This document shows positions 50,224 to 59,464 of a stretch of 64,000 bases of DNA, piece after piece. The first letter of the stretch is position 1. Each line of letters opens with the position of its first letter. The stretch is taken from positions 1 through 64,000 of the forward strand of contig JAVJSD010000112.1 in NCBI GenBank assembly GCA_040219575.1, written 5' to 3'. Source of the stretch: JAVJSD01 sp040219575. Lineage in GTDB: Bacteria > Planctomycetota > Planctomycetia > Pirellulales > Pirellulaceae. Under the pieces are notes generated by a model, which had not been told where the DNA came from, did not search any database, and saw only the letters and a list, made by a program, of their open reading frames with translations. A program made the translations under genes and the position numbers.

Positions 50224-52236
50224 TCAGCCCTGAATCTTCTTCAAGGCCTCGTCGACGGCCGCCTTGAGGGCCTCGCCTCCCTTGGCCTTTTCGAGATCGG
50301 GAACGGCGCCCTTCGCGGCGGCGCCGAGTTCGCCCAGCGCCTTGGCGGACTGGATCCGCACCATTTCGTTGTCCCAGGACAAGCCGGTGACCAGCATGGG
50401 GACGGCCTGCTCCGCCAGATCCTTGTCGCCCGGCTGAATCTTCAGCAGCGACCAGACGCTGATCAGCGCCAAAAACTTGTCCTCGCTCTCGAGGTTCTTG
50501 TGCAGCGGAGCGACCGCTTCACTGGCGGCGGGACCGATATGGCCCAATGCGAAGCAGGCGCTGTTGCGGACTTGCTCGTTGTCGCTGGCGAGCGACTCGA
50601 CCAACTCGGGCATGGCGGTCACGTCGTCGCTGCCGATCGATCCGAGGGCGAACTGCAGTTCAGCACGAAACCGAGGATCCGATCCGTCGTCGCTTTTGAG
50701 GGCCTCGATGATGGCGGGCGCCGCTTCCTTCGCCTCCGGGCCGATGCGGGCCAGAATGCGGATGGCGTAGCCGCGGAGTTTTTCGTTCGACAGGCCGCGC
50801 GTGATGCGGGGTACGGCCTTGGCGCCCAGCGCCACGAAGGCATCCATGGCGTTGAGGATCACTTCCGGTTCGGCGTCGGCGACCGCCTTCTCGAGCGCCG
50901 GGGCGGTGATCTCGGACGAGCCCGAGAACTCCGCCAGACCGCGGGCCGCCGCCGCGCGCACGGCGGGGTCTTCCGAGGCCAGGGACTCCGCCATCTGCGT
51001 GGCGGCCTGCTTCACGAACTCTTCGTTGTCCGGCTCGAGGCGAGCAAGCGCCTGCGCGGCGAGCAATTTCTGAAACGCATCTTCGCTCTCGAAGGCCTTC
51101 TCCAAGGGCGCGACCGCCGCGGTGTCGCCGAATTTGCCCAGGGCGAACGTCGCCGCGAATCGGGCGCCATCGAATTCGTCGCTTTCCAGTGCCTTGATCG
51201 CGGTGGGAGCCGCCGATTTGGCCGCCGGGCCGAACTCGCCCAGCGCCAACAGCGCTTGCATCCGGACTTCCGGATCCTCGCTGGAGACCGTTTTGGTGAG
51301 GCCTTCCACCGCCAGCGGCGCGGCGTCGCCCGCCGTGTTATTGGCGCCGATCTCGGCCAGCACCAGGCAACTCCAGTAGGCGGCCTTCTCGTTTCCGAGC
51401 GCCTCGACCAGCGCCGGCACGGCGTCCTGTCCCATCTCGGCCATCGAGTGCAGGGCCCGCGTGACCACCGCGTGATCCGCGTCGTTGAGCGTGCCGACCA
51501 TCAAGGGGATCGTCAGTTCGCGGGGCGGCTTGATCTTGTGCAGGGCCGAGAGGGCGGCCTTGCGCACCATCGCGTCTTCATCCACCGCACGCGCGATAAT
51601 CGCCTTGATCGTCGCCTCCGAGGCGTCGCCGATCTCGCCCAGCGCGTAGATGGCGTAGGCCCGGGTCTTGACGTCGTCGTTCTCCAGCAAGGCGGACAGG
51701 GCGGCGGCGGCCTGTTTGGCCTCGGCCCCGATGGCCCCGAGCGTGCGCGCCGCGCGCCAGCGAATCTCGGGATCTTCATCGCCGACCGCCGTGACGAGCG
51801 CGTCGACGGCGTCCTTGGCGTCGCTTCGCAGTTTTCCAAGCTCGTCGATGGCCGCCCGACGCGCCGCCGCATCGTCGCTTTCCAGTTGCTTGATCAACTC
51901 GCCGACATCCGGGCCGCTGGTCGCAGCAGCAGCGCCGCCGTCGGCATCGGGCGGCGCCGGTTCTCCGCCGTCGTCGGTAGGCCCACCGTCGGCGCTGGGC
52001 GCACCGTCGGCGCTGTCTCCATCGGTGGGCGCCGCGTCGTCTGTGGGCGCCGCGTCGGCTTCGCTATCGGCCGCGTCGGCGTCGCTACGATCGGCGTCGG
52101 TCGTGACGTTGCTGTCGTCGCCTGCGTCGTCCTGGGCCGGGGCGCATCCCAGCACTCCCACGGCGGCGACGAGCGCCAGGCTCGCCAGCAATCCACGCAG
52201 GGCGTTCAAGTAACCATGTTTCGTCGAGATTGGCAT
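50224..52236 (-). CDS. HEAT-repeat lipoprotein
   Basis: A 670-residue lipoprotein. The signal peptide ends VGVLGC, so Cys31 is the lipid anchor. Residues 32 to about 95 are an Asp/Ala/Pro-rich linker. The remainder is about fifteen HEAT/PBS-lyase repeats of roughly 36 residues (AIDELGKLRSDAKDAVDALVTAVGDEDPEIRWRAARTLGAIG type) with only short interruptions to the C-terminus. It should form a curved solenoid at the membrane surface. The function is unknown; it is probably a scaffold for surface or division complexes. The gene is monocistronic in appearance. Confidence 0.85.
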   Translation of the reverse strand: MPISTKHGYLNALRGLLASLALVAAVGVLGCAPAQDDAGDDSNVTTDADRSDADAADSEADAAPTDDAAPTDGDSADGAPSADGGPTDDGGEPAPPDADGGAAAATSGPDVGELIKQLESDDAAARRAAIDELGKLRSDAKDAVDALVTAVGDEDPEIRWRAARTLGAIGAEAKQAAAALSALLENDDVKTRAYAIYALGEIGDASEATIKAIIARAVDEDAMVRKAALSALHKIKPPRELTIPLMVGTLNDADHAVVTRALHSMAEMGQDAVPALVEALGNEKAAYWSCLVLAEIGANNTAGDAAPLAVEGLTKTVSSEDPEVRMQALLALGEFGPAAKSAAPTAIKALESDEFDGARFAATFALGKFGDTAAVAPLEKAFESEDAFQKLLAAQALARLEPDNEEFVKQAATQMAESLASEDPAVRAAAARGLAEFSGSSEITAPALEKAVADAEPEVILNAMDAFVALGAKAVPRITRGLSNEKLRGYAIRILARIGPEAKEAAPAIIEALKSDDGSDPRFRAELQFALGSIGSDDVTAMPELVESLASDNEQVRNSACFALGHIGPAASEAVAPLHKNLESEDKFLALISVWSLLKIQPGDKDLAEQAVPMLVTGLSWDNEMVRIQSAKALGELGAAAKGAVPDLEKAKGGEALKAAVDEALKKIQG

Positions 52237-52357
52237 TAACAGGCTCCGCGGCGCGCGAGTGCAACTCGACTGAGTAGTCGCACGGTGTTTGTGAGGATTC
52301 GAGAATTCCGCGTCCGGCGGAAACGGTCATCTCCGCCGGCGCGATGAGTTCAACCGT

Positions 52358-53032
52358 CTAGCTGGAAGGAGGCAACGTCGATTCGTACATCAACCCTTCC
52401 AAAAACTTCTTGCCCGACAGGTAGATGTTGGCCGGGTAGTCGCGAATTCGCTCTTTCAGCTTGGCCTCCATCTGCTGGCCGGTTTGCGCGATCTCGGTGT
52501 AGATGGAAGGATCGGCGGCGCCTTCTTCCGTCGTCCGCCGCGCGAACAGCGCCTCCATCTTCTTGCGGTCGTCGGCGAACGACTCGTCACGCAGCACGGT
52601 CGGCCACGCGATCGACGCGGTCAGCGGATCAAGCTCCGTCGGGCTGAGCCGATCGGGCGCCCGTTCCTTGGCGTAGCGGTACAAATCTTCGGACGACGGG
52701 CGCGGTCCGCGCTCGGCTTCGCGGTACTGCTTGTTCATGCGGCGCATTTCGAAGTAGGTCTGCGTCCACAACTGGCGATTCTCGATGTAGGCCTTCCGCC
52801 CCTGCTCCCAATTGATCGAGGCCTCCGAGTTCATCAGATTGGCCGCGCCCTTGGAGCGAATCACATCCGCCGCCCCGCGCTGGATCCCTTCCTCCAAGGT
52901 CGAAGCGTGGTGGTAACCGCCGCCCATCATGCCGGAGTAGCCGTAGATGAACGGATCGTACTGGGCGGGCGCGGACGACGCCGCCACGAGCGTTAGCACG
53001 ACGAGCGCGCCATAGAGCCAGAGTGTTTTCAT
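52358..53032 (-). CDS. Exported protein of unknown function
   Basis: A 224-residue secreted protein: signal peptide 1 to about 23 (VAASSAPAQ), a Gly/Tyr-rich stretch YDPFIYGYSGMMGGGYHH, then mostly helical polar sequence. NMLSEASINWEQGRKAYIENR-like and RPSSEDLYRYAKERAPDRLSPTELDP are distinctive segments. I do not recognise a named domain. Similar proteins are expected in other planctomycetes. It lies upstream of the HEAT lipoprotein gene on the same strand with a 121-bp gap, and could be in the same unit. Confidence 0.7.
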   Translation of the reverse strand: MKTLWLYGALVVLTLVAASSAPAQYDPFIYGYSGMMGGGYHHASTLEEGIQRGAADVIRSKGAANLMNSEASINWEQGRKAYIENRQLWTQTYFEMRRMNKQYREAERGPRPSSEDLYRYAKERAPDRLSPTELDPLTASIAWPTVLRDESFADDRKKMEALFARRTTEEGAADPSIYTEIAQTGQQMEAKLKERIRDYPANIYLSGKKFLEGLMYESTLPPSS

Positions 53033-53303
53033 TGCAATGTTCTCGCCAGCGGTGTTGCGGTTGCCGTTGTCGGAGCGCGGAGAAAGTGGCCGGACCGCGG
53101 AGAAAGTGACCGGAGGCCGTCACTCGCTGACAACGTCCGCGGACACCCCCCGCAACCCTTTAGTATAGCTGCCCGATGTGGCGGATAAAGTAGGCAATTC
53201 GCCCGTCGGGCGATCCCGCGACAAAACCGCGTCCGTCGAGAAGCGTGCAATAGCCGACGCCCCGAGCGAAGTCACCGACACCCGTTGGCGAAAAGGGGCC
53301 GAC

Positions 53304-54137
53304 TCACGCCTCGCCCTCGGAGGGGGCCGCCCGAGGCGGTTTCGCTTGCTTTCCCGGCGACGCCTTCCGCGGCGTCTTTTTTTGGCGCAAGGCGTGAATC
53401 CGCAGGTTCAAGAACTCCACCATCAAGGCGAAGCCCATGGCGAAATAGATGTACCCCTTTTCAATCGGCGTACCGATCGCCTCGGCGACGAGCATCACGC
53501 CGATCAGGATCAAAAACGACAGGGCCAGCATCTTCAGCGTGGGGTGCTTCTCGATGAAGGCGCTCACACGGCCGGCGAAGATCAGCATCACGCCCACCGC
53601 CAGGACGATCGCCACGACCATCACCCACAAGTTCTTCGACGGCTCGTTGACCATGCCGACCGCCGTCACGACGCTGTCGATCGAGAACACGATGTCCAGC
53701 AGCGCGATTTGCGCCACGACCGAGGCGAAGCCGGCGACGGCCTTTCCCGTGGTCGCTTGGTGTTCGGCGCTACCTTCGAGCTTTTCGTGGATTTCGAACG
53801 TCGCCTTGCCAATCAAGAACAGGCCGCCGGCCAACAGAATCAGGTCTTTCCACGAGACGCCGTTGACATGCTCGTGACCCTTGAGCCATTCGTCGAGCGA
53901 GGTGATCCCCAATTGCGTGAACTCGAAGATCGGCTTGTCGAGGCCCAGAATCCAACTCAGCGCGAACAGCAGCCCGATGCGGGACAGCATCGCCACCGCC
54001 AACCCGGCCTGCCGGGCAATCGCCTGTTGCTGCTGAGGCAGTTTCGTGGTCAGGATCGCGATGAACACGATGTTGTCGATCCCCAGTACGATCTCCATGG
54101 CGGTGAGGGCGACCAGCGCGATGAGGTTCTCGGTCAA
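53304..54137 (-). CDS. TerC family integral membrane protein
   Basis: A 277-residue membrane protein of the TerC family. GIDNIVFIA with Asp21 and the second acidic motif FSIDSV with its Asp are the intramembrane residues implicated in metal transport by TerC relatives (tellurite resistance, Mn2+ export). About seven TM segments are seen; the C-terminal tail (residues about 245-277) is Lys/Pro-rich. No yybP-ykoY-like riboswitch could be recognised in the 190 bp upstream. Metal specificity is inferred only. Confidence 0.88.
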   Translation of the reverse strand: MTENLIALVALTAMEIVLGIDNIVFIAILTTKLPQQQQAIARQAGLAVAMLSRIGLLFALSWILGLDKPIFEFTQLGITSLDEWLKGHEHVNGVSWKDLILLAGGLFLIGKATFEIHEKLEGSAEHQATTGKAVAGFASVVAQIALLDIVFSIDSVVTAVGMVNEPSKNLWVMVVAIVLAVGVMLIFAGRVSAFIEKHPTLKMLALSFLILIGVMLVAEAIGTPIEKGYIYFAMGFALMVEFLNLRIHALRQKKTPRKASPGKQAKPPRAAPSEGEA

Positions 54138-54329
54138 GGCGTACGTTCCTTACCAGGGATAAGCGGTGAAGTTGCGAATGCTGAATTCATTCGACTTGAT
54201 GAACGAGACGACGACCACCAAGAAAATCGGACGTCTGACCTTCCGCGGCGACGCCGACGCTCGCCATTCGCGCGGCGCGGCGAATTCTTGGCGGATCACG
54301 CCACGGGAGAGGCCCACCGCAATGGCCGC

Positions 54330-55595
54330 TTACAGCGCCCGACGATACCGCTTGGGAGGACGTCCCTTCTTGCCGGGAGGCGGCGGAGGCGGCGGCGCCG
54401 TATCGGCGAGCGCCGGTTCGCTCTCGGGCGCCGCCAAGGGCGCCAGCGACTCGAAGCCCTCCATCTCGTCGCGAATCAGCAGGCGGTTGATCCGCTGCTC
54501 GATCTTCGTCAACTCGATGCCTTCCTCGGGCGTGACGAACGTGTAGGCCACGCCCTCGCGTCCCATGCGTCCGGTCCGGCCCACGCGGTGCACGTAATCG
54601 TCGCAGAACTGCGGGATGTCGTAGTTGATGATGTGCGAAATGCCGCTGACGTCGATGCCGCGGCCGACGACGTCGGTCGCCACCAGGCACTTCACGTCGC
54701 CCTTACGCATGCGGCTCATGACGCGGTCGCGCGCCCCTTGCTGCATGTCTCCGTGCATGCAGTCGACTTCCTGCCGTTTCTTGCTCAACCGCTGATAGAT
54801 CTTCTCGGTGCCGCGTTTGGTGCGGCAGAACACAATCACCTGCTGCGGTTGCTCGCGTTGCAGCAAGCGGACCAAGAGGTCGAACTTCTTTTGCGGATCG
54901 ACCGTGAAGTAACGCTGTTCGATCGTCTCGACCGACACGTCCTTGGGCGAGAAGTCCAGGTTCTGCGGATTGCGCATGTAGCGCTCCGCCAGTCGCTGGA
55001 TGGGCGGGGGGACCGTCGCGCTGAGCAGCAAGGTTTGCCGATCCTGCGGACAACGCCGGAGGATTTTTTCGATGTCGGGACGAAAACCGATGTCGAGCAT
55101 CCGGTCGGCCTCGTCCAGCACGACGCACCACACGTCGCTGAGATCGATGGTGTGGCGGCTGATGTGATCGAGCACGCGGCCCGGCGTGCCGACGACCACC
55201 TGCGCCCCTTTTCGCAGCTTCTCGATCTGGCCGCGAATCGGTTTGCCGCCGTACACCGCCACGCAGCGGACGTTCTGACCGTAGGCCAACTTGTCCACCT
55301 CGTCGTGCACCTGCACCGCCAGTTCGCGCGTTGGAACCAGGATCAACGCCTGCGGACCGGGAATTTCGCGTTTCGGCGCCAGTTGCTCGAGGATCGGAAT
55401 CGAAAAAGCCGCCGTTTTTCCGGTTCCCGTGCGCGCCTGTCCGACCACATCAATCCCGTCAAGCGCCAGCGGAATCAGTCCCGCCTGGATCGGTGTGGCG
55501 TGAAGATAGTCGGCGCACTTCAGCGCCTCCAACATCTCGGGCGAGAGGTCGAGGGCGGAGAAAGGAACGTTTTCAGGGGTGGGCTTCGAGGTCAA
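54330..55595 (-). CDS. DEAD-box RNA helicase
   Basis: A 421-residue ATP-dependent RNA helicase. Q-motif region TPIQAGLIPLAL, Walker A ARTGTGKT (54-61), PTREL, TPGR, DEAD (161-164), SAT, and domain-2 motifs VFCRTKRGTEKI, ATDVVGRGID and HRVGRTGRMG are all present. A Pro-rich tail (PPPPPPPGKKGRPPKRYRR) resembles RhlE-type C-termini. The N-terminus is uncertain: TTG 55595 starts just before the conserved region, but no strong ribosome site is seen and the frame stays open to 55832. It is the upstream neighbour of terC on the same strand. Confidence 0.9.
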   Translation of the reverse strand: MTSKPTPENVPFSALDLSPEMLEALKCADYLHATPIQAGLIPLALDGIDVVGQARTGTGKTAAFSIPILEQLAPKREIPGPQALILVPTRELAVQVHDEVDKLAYGQNVRCVAVYGGKPIRGQIEKLRKGAQVVVGTPGRVLDHISRHTIDLSDVWCVVLDEADRMLDIGFRPDIEKILRRCPQDRQTLLLSATVPPPIQRLAERYMRNPQNLDFSPKDVSVETIEQRYFTVDPQKKFDLLVRLLQREQPQQVIVFCRTKRGTEKIYQRLSKKRQEVDCMHGDMQQGARDRVMSRMRKGDVKCLVATDVVGRGIDVSGISHIINYDIPQFCDDYVHRVGRTGRMGREGVAYTFVTPEEGIELTKIEQRINRLLIRDEMEGFESLAPLAAPESEPALADTAPPPPPPPGKKGRPPKRYRRAL

Positions 55596-55973
55596 GACGT
55601 CTTGTTTCGACCAATAGGGGGGAGCACTGCGGGCGACCGCATGGGGGAGGGATTGCTGGACGCCATGGGGCCCGGCACGAACAACGTCAATACCTAACAA
55701 TAACCGAGTGAACGAGTTTCGGCAACGTCGGCTGATGGGCGTAGCGCGGAGCAAAGTATTTACCCAAACCCCACTCAGCCCCCAATTTAACTCGTCGCGA
55801 TATCTTTCCCGACGAGAACTTCCGCCCGGCAATGTGAAATTTTCTGTCGCTGGAGGCGTCGATCGGCCGAATTATCAGTAGGACCGGCAGATCTTGCCGA
55901 GTCGCACGGGTTTTACACCGAGTGCAATGAGACCGACATGCCGGTCAACTCCAATTTCAGGGGGGAGTCGAGG
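55596..55973. other. Divergent 378-bp gap
   Basis: It separates the helicase from the divergent exported protein. No repeat family member was seen. If the helicase uses a further upstream start, part of this gap is coding; otherwise both promoters should be here. AT-rich stretches at about 55751-55764 and 55866-55880 are the likeliest promoter locations, but no clear -35/-10 pair was identified. Confidence 0.5.
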
Positions 55974-56852
55974 ATGCGATTCATGTGCGCTGGATGGGCG
56001 AAGGTGACGAGCTTCGGATTTTTCGTCGCCTTAACCGTGACGGTCTTGGCGGGGACCTCCACGGCGGCCACTCCCAATGTCGCCAGCACCGATCGGCAGT
56101 CGCGCGAAGACGCGATCCGCGCGATTCCCTTCGACCAGCTCAACAACGAAACGCGCGCCAAACTGCAGCGCGTCGTCTCGAGCCCGAGCATCTACCGTCG
56201 CATGCCGGTCGAGATGGTCGATTGCGATCCCGATCTGTACCTGTTTCTGGTCCGCTATCCGGAGATCGTCGTCAATATCTGGCGGCTGATGGACATCACC
56301 AACGTCTCGGTTCAGCGGACCGGTCCGTTCTCCATGAAAACGTTCGACGGCTCGGGCACCTACGGCCACATCGAACTGGTGTACGGCACCCGCGATACGC
56401 ACATCATCTACGCCGAAGGCTACTACGAAGGGCCGATGTTCAAGCGCAAGATCACCGGCAGTTGCGTGATGGTGCTGAAGTCCGGCTACGCCAAGGACGA
56501 CGACGGCCGCACGAAGATCAGCAACCGCATGGACATGTTCATTCAGATCGACAACGTGGGCGCCGAAATCATCGCCAAGACGCTGCATCCGCTGGTGGGG
56601 CGAACGGCCGACCTGAACTTCGCGGAATCGACCGGTTTCGTCGGCCGGCTTTCGGCGGCGGCGGAAACCAACGCCGAGGCGGTGCAGCGGCTTTCCGACC
56701 GATTGCGTGAGGTCGATCCGACGATTCGCGAGCAATTCTCCCGTCTGGCGGAACTCGTCTCCAGCCGCAACGAACCGGCGGAAGTCCGCGGCCAATCGCC
56801 GTCCGAGCCGGACGCGTTGCGCGTGACCCGGCAGGCGGAGACTCAGCCCTAG
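55974..56852 (+). CDS. Exported protein of unknown function
   Basis: A 292-residue secreted protein. A signal peptide runs to about residue 32 (TSTAATPN). A conserved-looking core follows (MVDCDPDLYLFLVRYPEIVVNIWRLM, FDGSGTYGHIELVYGTRDTHIIYAEGYYEGPMFKRKITGSCVMVLKSGY), then charged helices. No named family is recognised. The ATG at 55974 has GGGAG about 8 bases upstream; the earlier ATG at 55938 would add a charged stretch before the signal peptide. A family B hairpin follows at 56966-56992. Confidence 0.75.
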   Translation: MRFMCAGWAKVTSFGFFVALTVTVLAGTSTAATPNVASTDRQSREDAIRAIPFDQLNNETRAKLQRVVSSPSIYRRMPVEMVDCDPDLYLFLVRYPEIVVNIWRLMDITNVSVQRTGPFSMKTFDGSGTYGHIELVYGTRDTHIIYAEGYYEGPMFKRKITGSCVMVLKSGYAKDDDGRTKISNRMDMFIQIDNVGAEIIAKTLHPLVGRTADLNFAESTGFVGRLSAAAETNAEAVQRLSDRLREVDPTIREQFSRLAELVSSRNEPAEVRGQSPSEPDALRVTRQAETQP

Positions 56853-56965
56853 CGCTTTGTGACGCCTTGATCTTAGGGTTGCCGAACTCGTGAGCGTTCG
56901 GCCGTTCGTTGCGACATTTGAGCTTCCTACGGGAACTTTTCGTTCGGTGCAGCGACCTACTTTTC

Positions 56966-56992
56966 AGAAGTCTCACGACTTCTGCTACGGGA
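56966..56992. repeat. Family B inverted repeat
   Basis: CAGAAGTCTCACGACTTCTGC is almost identical to the copy at 22718-22742. A degenerate CTCGTGAGCGTTCGG copy lies at about 56886-56903. It sits between convergent genes. Confidence 0.85.
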
Positions 56993-57037
56993 GTTGCCGG
57001 CAATCGCGCAGCCCTCGCCGCCGAGATCGCGGCGGAG

Positions 57038-58126
57038 TCAATCCTCGCGGACGACGCGGAAGCCTGTGTAGCAGAAGGCGTCGCCGGCTTCGCCGAAACT
57101 GCGAGAAGCGCAGCGACTGCTGATCGGCCCGGTGCACCAGGCGCCGCCGCGCATCGACCGCCAGTCGCCGTACTGGTGGTGCAACGTGGTTTCAGGCCCC
57201 TGCGGGTCCACCGCCAAGGGCAGACGCGACGGGTCGTTGGCCATCACCGTGGCGCCGGTCAGTTCGGCGTAGTAGCCCACGTGGTATTTGTCGGCACACC
57301 ATTCCCAGACGTTGCCGTGCGTGTCGAACAGGCCTCGGCGATTGGGCTTCAGGCTGGCGACCGGGGCGGTGTACACATGGCCGTCCCCCTCGCCCTTTCC
57401 TAATCGCGCGATGCGCTGCCGCCGCGTCATGCCGGGATGCGCCGCCTCGAGCGCGGCGTCGGCCACGTTTCCATAGGCGTAGATCGTGTCCGCCGAGTCT
57501 CCACCCAGGTAGCTGGTCGTCGCCCCGGCGCGGGCGGCGAATTCCCACTCGCCCTCGGTCGGCAGCCGGTAGGCGGCATCTTCCTTCTTGCTCAACCATT
57601 GGCAGAAGGCGACGGCGTCCTTCCAGCTGACGCAGACGACCGGGTGATCGTCGGTCTGCGGGAAGCCGGGACGGCGCCAGGTGCATCGCGGATTCAGCTT
57701 GAATTGCTCGATTCCCTGTTCGGCTTCGCCGTCGAAGGCGAGAGCGCCCTTGCCGCTGGACTCGGCCGTCGTCTCGTAGCCGCTTTCGTTCACGAACCGT
57801 CGAAACTGACCGACGGTCACTTCGGTGGCCCCGATGCGGAATCCGCGGCTGATCTTCACGCGATGCGCCGGACGCGCGTCGTGGGCGCCGGTCGAACCGG
57901 TGGAGAACGGATGGTTCTTGCGCAATTGGTCGCCGTGCATCTCGCCGCGGACATACTGGCCCGCCGGAATGGAAATCAACTTCATGCCGAGACGGTTGGT
58001 CACGACGGAGGCATCGTCAACGGGCGCATTGTCAGCGGGCTTGTCAGCGAACTTATCGTCGGCCGACGCGGCGGCGCAGACGGCTGCGAGCAACGCGACG
58101 AGCAGGCGAAGCGACGACTCACGCAT
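57038..58126 (-). CDS. Secreted SUMF1/FGE-sulfatase domain protein
   Basis: A 362-residue exported protein. A signal peptide (1 to about 22) leads to a formylglycine-generating-enzyme-type domain: TNRLGMKLISIPAGQYVRGE, GATEVTVGQFRRFVNESGY, HPVVCVSWKDAVAFCQWLS, YRLPTEGEWEFAARAG, LFDTHGNVWEWCAD and RGGAWCTGPISSRCASR. It has the first cysteine of the FGE active-site region but not the CxxxxC pair of aerobic FGE, so catalytic formylglycine formation is doubtful. Its start overlaps the DUF1552 stop by 8 bp, so it is translationally coupled as the last gene of a four-gene cluster. Confidence 0.85.
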   Translation of the reverse strand: MRESSLRLLVALLAAVCAAASADDKFADKPADNAPVDDASVVTNRLGMKLISIPAGQYVRGEMHGDQLRKNHPFSTGSTGAHDARPAHRVKISRGFRIGATEVTVGQFRRFVNESGYETTAESSGKGALAFDGEAEQGIEQFKLNPRCTWRRPGFPQTDDHPVVCVSWKDAVAFCQWLSKKEDAAYRLPTEGEWEFAARAGATTSYLGGDSADTIYAYGNVADAALEAAHPGMTRRQRIARLGKGEGDGHVYTAPVASLKPNRRGLFDTHGNVWEWCADKYHVGYYAELTGATVMANDPSRLPLAVDPQGPETTLHHQYGDWRSMRGGAWCTGPISSRCASRSFGEAGDAFCYTGFRVVRED

Positions 58127-59435
58127 CGACCAGTTCCTTGATAATGCCCGTGCTGTCGTGCAGCGGCGGAGAGGACTCGACGCCGAGGCGGTCCATCATC
58201 GTGCGCCACAGGTTCGCCAGCGGCGTGTTCTTCGGCAAGGCGAGGTGCCCTTGATGGCGGATGCCCAGGTCTTTGCCTCCGCTGAGCACGGTCGGCAGCA
58301 GGTCGCGGCTGTGGCCGATGCCCATGCCGCTGCTGAAGCCCAGCAGCGCGCGGTCGAGCAGTGTGCCGTCTCCTTCGCGAATGGAGCGCAGGCGACGCAG
58401 AAAATGCGCCCAGTGACGCATGTAGATCGTGTCGGCCTTGGCCAACTCCTCCAGGTTCTGCGGGTCGTTGCCGTGGTGCGTGAGCGAGTGGTAGTCCTTC
58501 GACAGACCCCATTCCGGATACGATCCGCCTCGCAACTCCGTCCGCACGACGTAGGTGATCACCCGCGTGGAGTCGGTTTGAAACGCCAGGGCGATCAGGT
58601 CGTACATCAGTTTGGAGTAGGTCTCGTACGAGAATTCGCCGTCCTTGTCGGGCGCCATCGGCGTGCTGTAGTCGCCGATTCCGTCCAAATCGGGATTCGG
58701 CTTGGCCTTCTCCGACCACTGCACCTGCCGCTGAAGTTGCTTTTCCAGTTCGCGGACCGAATTGAAATACTGATCGAGTTGCCGGCGGTCGGCCTGGCCG
58801 AGTTTCTTCTGCAACACTCCGGCGTCTTCGCGAACCAGATCGAGCACGCTTTGGCGCTGCTGCAGCTGCGTGGCTTGCCGCGCTTTCTGTTCGGCGGTGG
58901 GAGCACGAAAGAGGCGGTCGAACAGCACGCTGGGGTCGTTCTGCGCCGGCAACGGAACGCCTTGGCGGTTCCAGGCGAGCGTGGCCAGATCGGTGCCGCC
59001 GAAGCCGGTGCCGCGCTTGATCGACATCTGCAGCGACGGGAAGCGCGTGCCTTGCCCGATCGCCTCGGCCGCCACCTGGTCGAACGAGACGCCCTGCTTC
59101 TCCTCGCGCGGCACGCCGGTCGTGAAGCAGTACGTGCCCTTGTGCCCGCCGCCGTGTTCCATGTACGTGCCGGAAAGCACCGAAAAATCACCGCGATGCT
59201 CCTCCAACGGCCGCAGGATTCGCGACGTGGTGAAACTCGGTCCGAAGTCGGAGGGGAAGAACTGGCGGACGTTCATGCCCATGCCGAAGTAGAAGATTCC
59301 CAGCCGCGGCGTGACTTGCGGCGTGGGCAAGGCCAGCGCCGACGACGGCATCATGGCCTCCAGATACGGCAGCGCCAGCAACGCGCCGCCGCCTCGCAGC
59401 AGCGCGCGACGGGATAGTTTGGACTTCTTGATCAT
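58119..59435 (-). CDS. DUF1552 family Tat-exported protein
   Basis: A 438-residue DUF1552 protein. Tat signal SRRALLRGGGALLALPYLEAM at about 8-28, then FYFGMGMNVRQFFP, GTYMEHGGGHKGTYCFTTG, VSFDQVAAEAIG and HGNDPQNLEELAKADTIYMRH. Planctomycete DUF1552 proteins are companions of DUF1592-type cytochrome proteins, and this pair follows that rule: the DUF1592-type gene is directly upstream, 29 bp away. The fold resembles DUF1501/alkaline-phosphatase-like proteins; the activity is unproven. Confidence 0.9.
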   Translation of the reverse strand: MIKKSKLSRRALLRGGGALLALPYLEAMMPSSALALPTPQVTPRLGIFYFGMGMNVRQFFPSDFGPSFTTSRILRPLEEHRGDFSVLSGTYMEHGGGHKGTYCFTTGVPREEKQGVSFDQVAAEAIGQGTRFPSLQMSIKRGTGFGGTDLATLAWNRQGVPLPAQNDPSVLFDRLFRAPTAEQKARQATQLQQRQSVLDLVREDAGVLQKKLGQADRRQLDQYFNSVRELEKQLQRQVQWSEKAKPNPDLDGIGDYSTPMAPDKDGEFSYETYSKLMYDLIALAFQTDSTRVITYVVRTELRGGSYPEWGLSKDYHSLTHHGNDPQNLEELAKADTIYMRHWAHFLRRLRSIREGDGTLLDRALLGFSSGMGIGHSRDLLPTVLSGGKDLGIRHQGHLALPKNTPLANLWRTMMDRLGVESSPPLHDSTGIIKELVDA

Positions 59436-59464
59436 GTTTCGTCTCGGTGAGCGAGAAGGGATTC

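Noticed and set aside
54138..54329. yybP-ykoY (Mn2+) riboswitch before terC
   Set aside because: No recognisable conserved core in this 190-bp gap.
53178..55697. 839-residue plus-strand frame over terC and the helicase
   Set aside because: It spans two real antisense genes and is very Arg/His/Asp-rich without domains.
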